Source of the DNA: Sulfurimicrobium sp963779055
GTDB lineage: Bacteria; Pseudomonadota; Gammaproteobacteria; Burkholderiales; Sulfuricellaceae
Direction of reading: 5' to 3'
NCBI GenBank assembly: GCA_963779055.1
Contig: CAVZWN010000001.1
Coordinates: forward strand, 372,001-436,000
Length of the DNA stretch: 64,000 nucleotides
Part shown: one piece after another, positions 60,306-64,000 of the stretch
Position numbering within the stretch: position 1 is the first letter of the stretch
How the letters are laid out: every line of letters starts with the position of its first letter
Program-made: the position numbers and the translations under genes
The notes under the pieces: generated by a model
The model's input: the letters and a program-made list of their open reading frames with translations, nothing else
Database searches by the model: none
What the model was told of the DNA's origin: nothing

Positions 60306-63039
60306 ATGAAAGAAGTCAAATCAGTCTGCTGTTACTGCGGTGTCGGCTGCGGGGTCATCATCACGGCTGACAAGGGAAAAATCGTCGCGGTGCGCGGCGA
60401 TCCGGACCACCCTGCGAATTACGGGCGCCTGTGCACGAAAGGCGCCAGTCTGCATCGTTCGGCCGCGACCGACACCCGGCTGCTGTTCCCGGAATTGCGG
60501 CTGGAACGTGAATCCCCACGGCAGAAGCTGGATTGGGACGAGGCGCTGGATTACGCTGCTGGCCGGTTTGCAGACATTATTCGCGAGCATGGTCCGGACA
60601 GCGTGGCTTTCTATGTCTCAGGACAGTTGCTGACCGAAGACTATTACGTTTTCAACAAGCTGGCCAAGGGGTTGATCGGCACCAACAACATCGACACCAA
60701 TTCGCGCCTGTGCATGTCCTCCGCCGTGGCAGGGTACAAGAAGACGCTGGGCGCGGATGCACCGCCTGCCTGCTACGAGGATATCGAGCAGGCGAAGTGT
60801 ATTTTCATTGCCGGTTCCAATACCGCCTATGCGCATCCCATCCTGTTTCGCCGCATCGAGGCTGCGAAACAGGCTAATCCCGCTCTGAAAATCATCGTGG
60901 TCGATCCGCGCCGCACCGACACCGCCTCTGCCGCCGACCTGCACCTGCCCATTCTCCCCGGCACCGATGTCGCGCTGTTCAACGCCATGCTGCATGTGCT
61001 GTTGCGGGAAGGGCTGGCCGATATGGATTACATTCGCGCCCATACCGAAGGTTTCGATGCGCTCAGGGAAACAGTGCGCGAATACCCGCCTGAGTCTGCC
61101 GCGGAGATTTGCGGCGTCCCGGCGAAGGACATCATTCAGGCAGCACGCTGGTTCGGCGGATCGGGCGCCAGCCTGTCGCTGTATTGTCAGGGCCTGAACC
61201 AGTCCAGTCATGGCACTGACAAGAACGCTGGGCTTGATCAATCTGCATCTGGCCACCGGGCAGATCGGCAAGCCCGGTGCCGGACCTTTTTCGCTTACCG
61301 GGCAGGTGAATGCCATGGGCGGGCGCGAAGTAGGTGGAATGGCCAACCTGCTGCCGGCGCACCGGGACATGGCCAATCCGGCGCATCGGGACGAAGTAGC
61401 CCGTCTGTGGGGTGTGGATCGCATTCCGGAGCATCCGGGAAAAACGGCTGTTGAGTTGTTCGAGGCACTGCGTCAGGGCGAGATCAGGGCGGTGTGGATC
61501 GTCTGTACCAATCCGGCGCTTTCCATGCCCGATCAGGGCAGGGTGCGGGAAGCGCTGGAAAAGGCGGAATTCGTCATTCTGCAGGAAGCCTATCGCCATA
61601 CGGAAACCTCCCCTTATGCAGACCTGCTGCTGCCTGCAGCAAGCTGGGGCGAAAAGGAAGGGGCGGTCACGAATTCAGAGCGCTGTCTCACCCATCTCCA
61701 GCCAGCGCGTATTCCGCCCGGCGAGGCGAGGCCGGACTGGGAAATAGCAAGCGATTTTGCGCGCAGGCTGAGCATTAAACTCAGACATCCATCAGGGCCG
61801 GGTATGTTCCCGTACACCTGTGCGGAAGCTGTGTTTAACGAGCATCGTGAAAGCACGCGTGGCCGAGACCTGGATATCACCGGCCTGTCCTATCGTCTGC
61901 TGGATGAGCGTGGGCCGCAACAATGGCCGTTCAGGGAAGGTGAATCAAGCGGCAAGGCGCGTCTGTATGCTGACGGTGTGTTCCCCACGGCGAGCGGCAA
62001 AGCCGGATTCGTGAATGCACGCTACCAGGGCGTGGCAGAGCCGACCGATACCAGCTACCCGTTCCATTTCAACACCGGGCGTCTGCGCGACCAGTGGCAC
62101 GGCATGACGCGCACCGGCACGGTGGCGCGTCTGTTCAGTCATGCCGAGGAGCCAGTATTGTCCATGAACGCGGAGGACATGCGCTTTGGCGGAATGAAAG
62201 ATGGCGACGTGGTGCGTGTGTCCAGCAGGCGCGGTGCCTGCACCGTGCGCGTGCAGGCTTCGCCGGAAATGGAGCAAGCCCAGGTCTTCATGCCCATGCA
62301 CTGGGGCAGCCAGTTCATGAACACATCGGGTGCCAATGCGCTGACTGCATCGGCTTGCGACCCGGTGTCGTTCCAGCCGGAACTCAAGCACGCTGCGGTG
62401 AATATCCAGAAACTGCCCTATCGCTGGCAGATGGTTGCGTTGCGAAGAAATGGCGCGCTTGCGCTGCTGCCGCGTGTACAGGCGCTGCTGCCCGGATTTC
62501 AGCATGCTTCGCTGGGACTTTATGGCCAGGATGAGCCGGTTCTGGTGCTGCGGGTGGCAGGAGACGTGCCGGTTGATCCGATCCTGATCGAGAAGCTTGA
62601 CCGCTTGCTGGGTCTGGATGATCACGATGCGATTATCAGCTATGACGACTCCAGGCGCGGCATCTCCAAACGTGTCCTGGTCGATCAGGGCATGGTGACC
62701 GGAGCCCGCCTCACAGGCGAAACGAAAGCGCGTGACTGGCTCAAGGAAATGATTGCTGCCGGATTGCCCATTGAGAAAATCCGCCTGTGGGCGCTGGCGC
62801 CGGTGAATACGCCGCCCGTGGGTGGCGTTACGCGCGGGAAGATTGTCTGCAACTGCAATAATGTATCCGGGCGGGAAATTCTTGATGCGATCGGGAAGGG
62901 GGATGATCTGGCCGCATTGCAAAGCGGACTTCGATGCGGCACTGAATGCGGCTCATGCTTGCCTGAACTGAAACGCATGCTGGCGAAGGCACAGCCAGGC
63001 AGCCGGGCCGATGGCGCTGCCATGGCAAATGCCCGGTGA
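60306..63039 (+). pseudogene. nasA: Assimilatory nitrate reductase, catalytic subunit; apparent one-base frameshift
   Basis: Molybdopterin enzyme reducing nitrate to nitrite. N-terminal 4Fe-4S motif C-x2-C-x3-C (Cys8, Cys11, Cys15) plus Cys43; the Mo-bis-MGD domains follow; C-terminal BFD-like 2Fe-2S (KIVCNCNNVS...CGTECGSC). The frame changes at a GGG run (61230-61232): GTDKNAG continues as LINLHLATGQIGKPGAGPFSLTGQVNAMGG only in the other frame. With one G removed, the gene is 910 aa with no other damage. So either a sequencing error or a very recent mutation. Ribosome site GCGAGG 10 nt before the ATG. Confidence 0.88.
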
Positions 63040-63167
63040 CAATTTTTGCCCCACTCTAGGGCATAAACAAGGCACCCTGAGTTAATTGGGTGCATAAACA
63101 GGCGCGGGTACGCAGTTATTTTCTATTCAAGTGTAAAAACAATATCAAATACAATGTGTTGTATATT

Positions 63168-63183
63168 TGGCACGGTGTTTGCT
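63168..63183 (+). promoter_or_regulatory. Sigma-54 promoter before the nirB-like gene
   Basis: TGGCACGGTGTTTGCT: GG (63169-63170) and GC (63181-63182) 10 nt apart, an almost perfect -24/-12 element. Start expected about 63194, giving a 60-nt leader before the ATG. Two plain hairpins (63056-63095 area) lie between nasA and this promoter and may end the upstream transcript. Confidence 0.82.
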
Positions 63184-63253
63184 TTTGAACTCTCCAAGTG
63201 ATTTTTGAGCCCGCTTGTGGCGGGTGTTCCTGAATATTCCTGGAGAAACCTTG

Positions 63254-64000
63254 ATGAAAAAAATCAAACTGGTGATGGTGGGTAACGGCATGGCCGGGGT
63301 GCGCACAATTGAAGAACTGCTCAAGCTTGCGCCGGACATGTACGACATCACGGTCTTCGGCGCCGAGCCGCATGGCAACTACAACCGTATCATGCTGTCC
63401 CCCGTGCTGTCCGGCGAGCAGACCATCAAGGACATCATGCTCAACGATGTGGACTGGTACCAGAAGAATGGCATCACGCTGCATCTCAACAAGAAGATCA
63501 ACAGGATCGACCGCAAAAACCGCGTGGTCTATGCGGAAGACGGCACTTGCGCCGAATATGACCGCATGATTCTTGCCACCGGCTCCAACCCTTTCATCCT
63601 GCCGGTGCCTGGCAAGGATCTGAGCGGTGTGATCGGCTTCCGCGATATCCATGACGTGGATGCCATGATCGATGCATCCCATAAGCACAAGCATGCGGTA
63701 GTGATCGGCGGCGGTTTGCTGGGACTGGAAGCGGCCAATGGCCTCCTGTTGCGCGGCATGGACGTAACCGTGATCCATATTGCCGAATGGCTGATGGAGC
63801 GCCAGCTCGACAGGACTGCCGCCAGGCTGTTGCAAAAGAGTCTGGAAGAAAAGGGGCTGAAATTCCTGCTGCAGAAAGAGACCGAAATGATCGTGGGAAC
63901 CCCAGCCCCCAACCCCTCCCAGCCTCCCCTTGTCAGGGGAGGAGCAGATCTAGGAGGAGCAGATCTAGGGGGTGAGCCAGGCTTCCCCCCTGACAAGGGG
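63254..64000 (+). CDS. nirB: Nitrite reductase large subunit (NirB-like FAD/NAD part), cut by window edge and holding a palindromic repeat
   Basis: First 249 codons. FAD-binding start KKIKLVMVGNGMAGVRTIEELL, then the YNRIMLSPVLSGE and ATGSNPFILPVPG motifs and the NAD-binding VVIGGGLLGLEAANGL (about 155-170), as in NirB and related pyridine nucleotide-disulfide oxidoreductases. After residue 215 (ETEMIVG) the frame enters palindromic repeat A and stays open to the window edge (33 codons: PAPNPSQPPLVRGG...). Normal NirB continues with more of the FAD domain here. Whether the gene resumes afterwards cannot be seen. Expected product: ammonia-forming NADH nitrite reductase. Confidence 0.85.
   Translation, partial: MKKIKLVMVGNGMAGVRTIEELLKLAPDMYDITVFGAEPHGNYNRIMLSPVLSGEQTIKDIMLNDVDWYQKNGITLHLNKKINRIDRKNRVVYAEDGTCAEYDRMILATGSNPFILPVPGKDLSGVIGFRDIHDVDAMIDASHKHKHAVVIGGGLLGLEAANGLLLRGMDVTVIHIAEWLMERQLDRTAARLLQKSLEEKGLKFLLQKETEMIVGTPAPNPSQPPLVRGGADLGGADLGGEPGFPPDKG
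63911..64000. repeat. Palindromic repeat, family A, copy 3 (inside nirB-like gene)
   Basis: Left arm AACCCCTCCCAGCCTCCCC TTGTCAGGGGAGGA; the right arm begins CCCCCCTGACAAGGGG at 63985 and is cut by the edge. The centre contains two exact tandem copies of GGAGGAGCAGATCTA (63938-63952 and 63953-63967), absent from copies 1 and 2. Confidence 0.85.

Noticed and set aside
63090..63115. GCACCC...GGGTGC near the nirB promoter as an NtrC site
   Set aside because: The half-site spacing is about twice that of known NtrC sites; more likely a plain hairpin after nasA.

Overview
The window is chromosomal DNA of a betaproteobacterium, most likely from the Nitrosomonadales side (Sulfuricella, Gallionella or Sulfuritalea-like relatives). 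This rests on gene order and protein character: nadE-glnB, bamD/rluD-pgeF, yhdP-nitrilase-tldD, lysS-prfB, scpA-scpB-rluB, dnaX-ybaB-recR, plus arsenic, copper and nitrate accessory clusters. No species is assigned. No rRNA, tRNA, IS element, phage or CRISPR array was seen.

Layout. 1-16 kb is housekeeping: nadE (partial), glnB, bamD, rluD, pgeF, a ZIP transporter, glnE with a coupled small membrane protein, acsA, yhdP, a nitrilase-family amidase, tldD and a DUF2782 protein. 16-21 kb holds a histone-H1-like DUF2934 protein, a conserved hypothetical, and a copper chaperone/MOSC protein/CopA group. 21-31.5 kb is again housekeeping: lysS, prfB with its programmed +1 frameshift, scpA-scpB-rluB, a YqjD-YqjE-YqjK envelope operon, pgl, a lipoprotein, guaB and guaA. 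31.7-35.5 kb has small exported or unknown proteins, a MscS channel and a SulP transporter broken by a one-base shift. 35.6-41.5 kb is an arsenic island: arsR, ACR3, ArsP-type permease, Cys-tailed small protein, arsM, small thioredoxin, arsC, and a thioredoxin/DsbD-like membrane protein. 41.5-47.2 kb encodes a CDF metal exporter and a TolC-MacA-MacB tripartite efflux set. 47.2-52.9 kb has a LexA-like autorepressor, a mini-secretin, a secreted unknown, a ceramidase-like membrane protein, a CorC-family protein and a CnoX-type thioredoxin. 53.1-55.8 kb is dnaX-ybaB-recR. 55.9 kb to the end is nitrate assimilation: nasT, a sigma-54 promoter with a two-hairpin ANTAR leader and terminator, nrtA, a globin, nrtB, nrtC, nasA (one-base shift), a second sigma-54 promoter and a nirB-like gene running off the edge.

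Nitrogen control recurs: PII (glnB), its target GlnE, and two sigma-54 promoters on nitrate genes. In the nitrate operon NasT should let polymerase read through the leader terminator when nitrate is present. In the arsenic island the same operator lies in front of arsR and of the ACR3 operon, so ArsR should control both.

The most distinctive theme is short palindromic repeats of at least five families placed between genes of one operon or inside genes. One family (about 75 nt) occurs three times: between arsenic genes, as the translated C-terminal tail of the MacB ATPase, and in frame inside the nirB-like gene. Two regulators (ArsR and the LexA-like protein) appear to be made from leaderless mRNAs with the operator in the promoter spacer.
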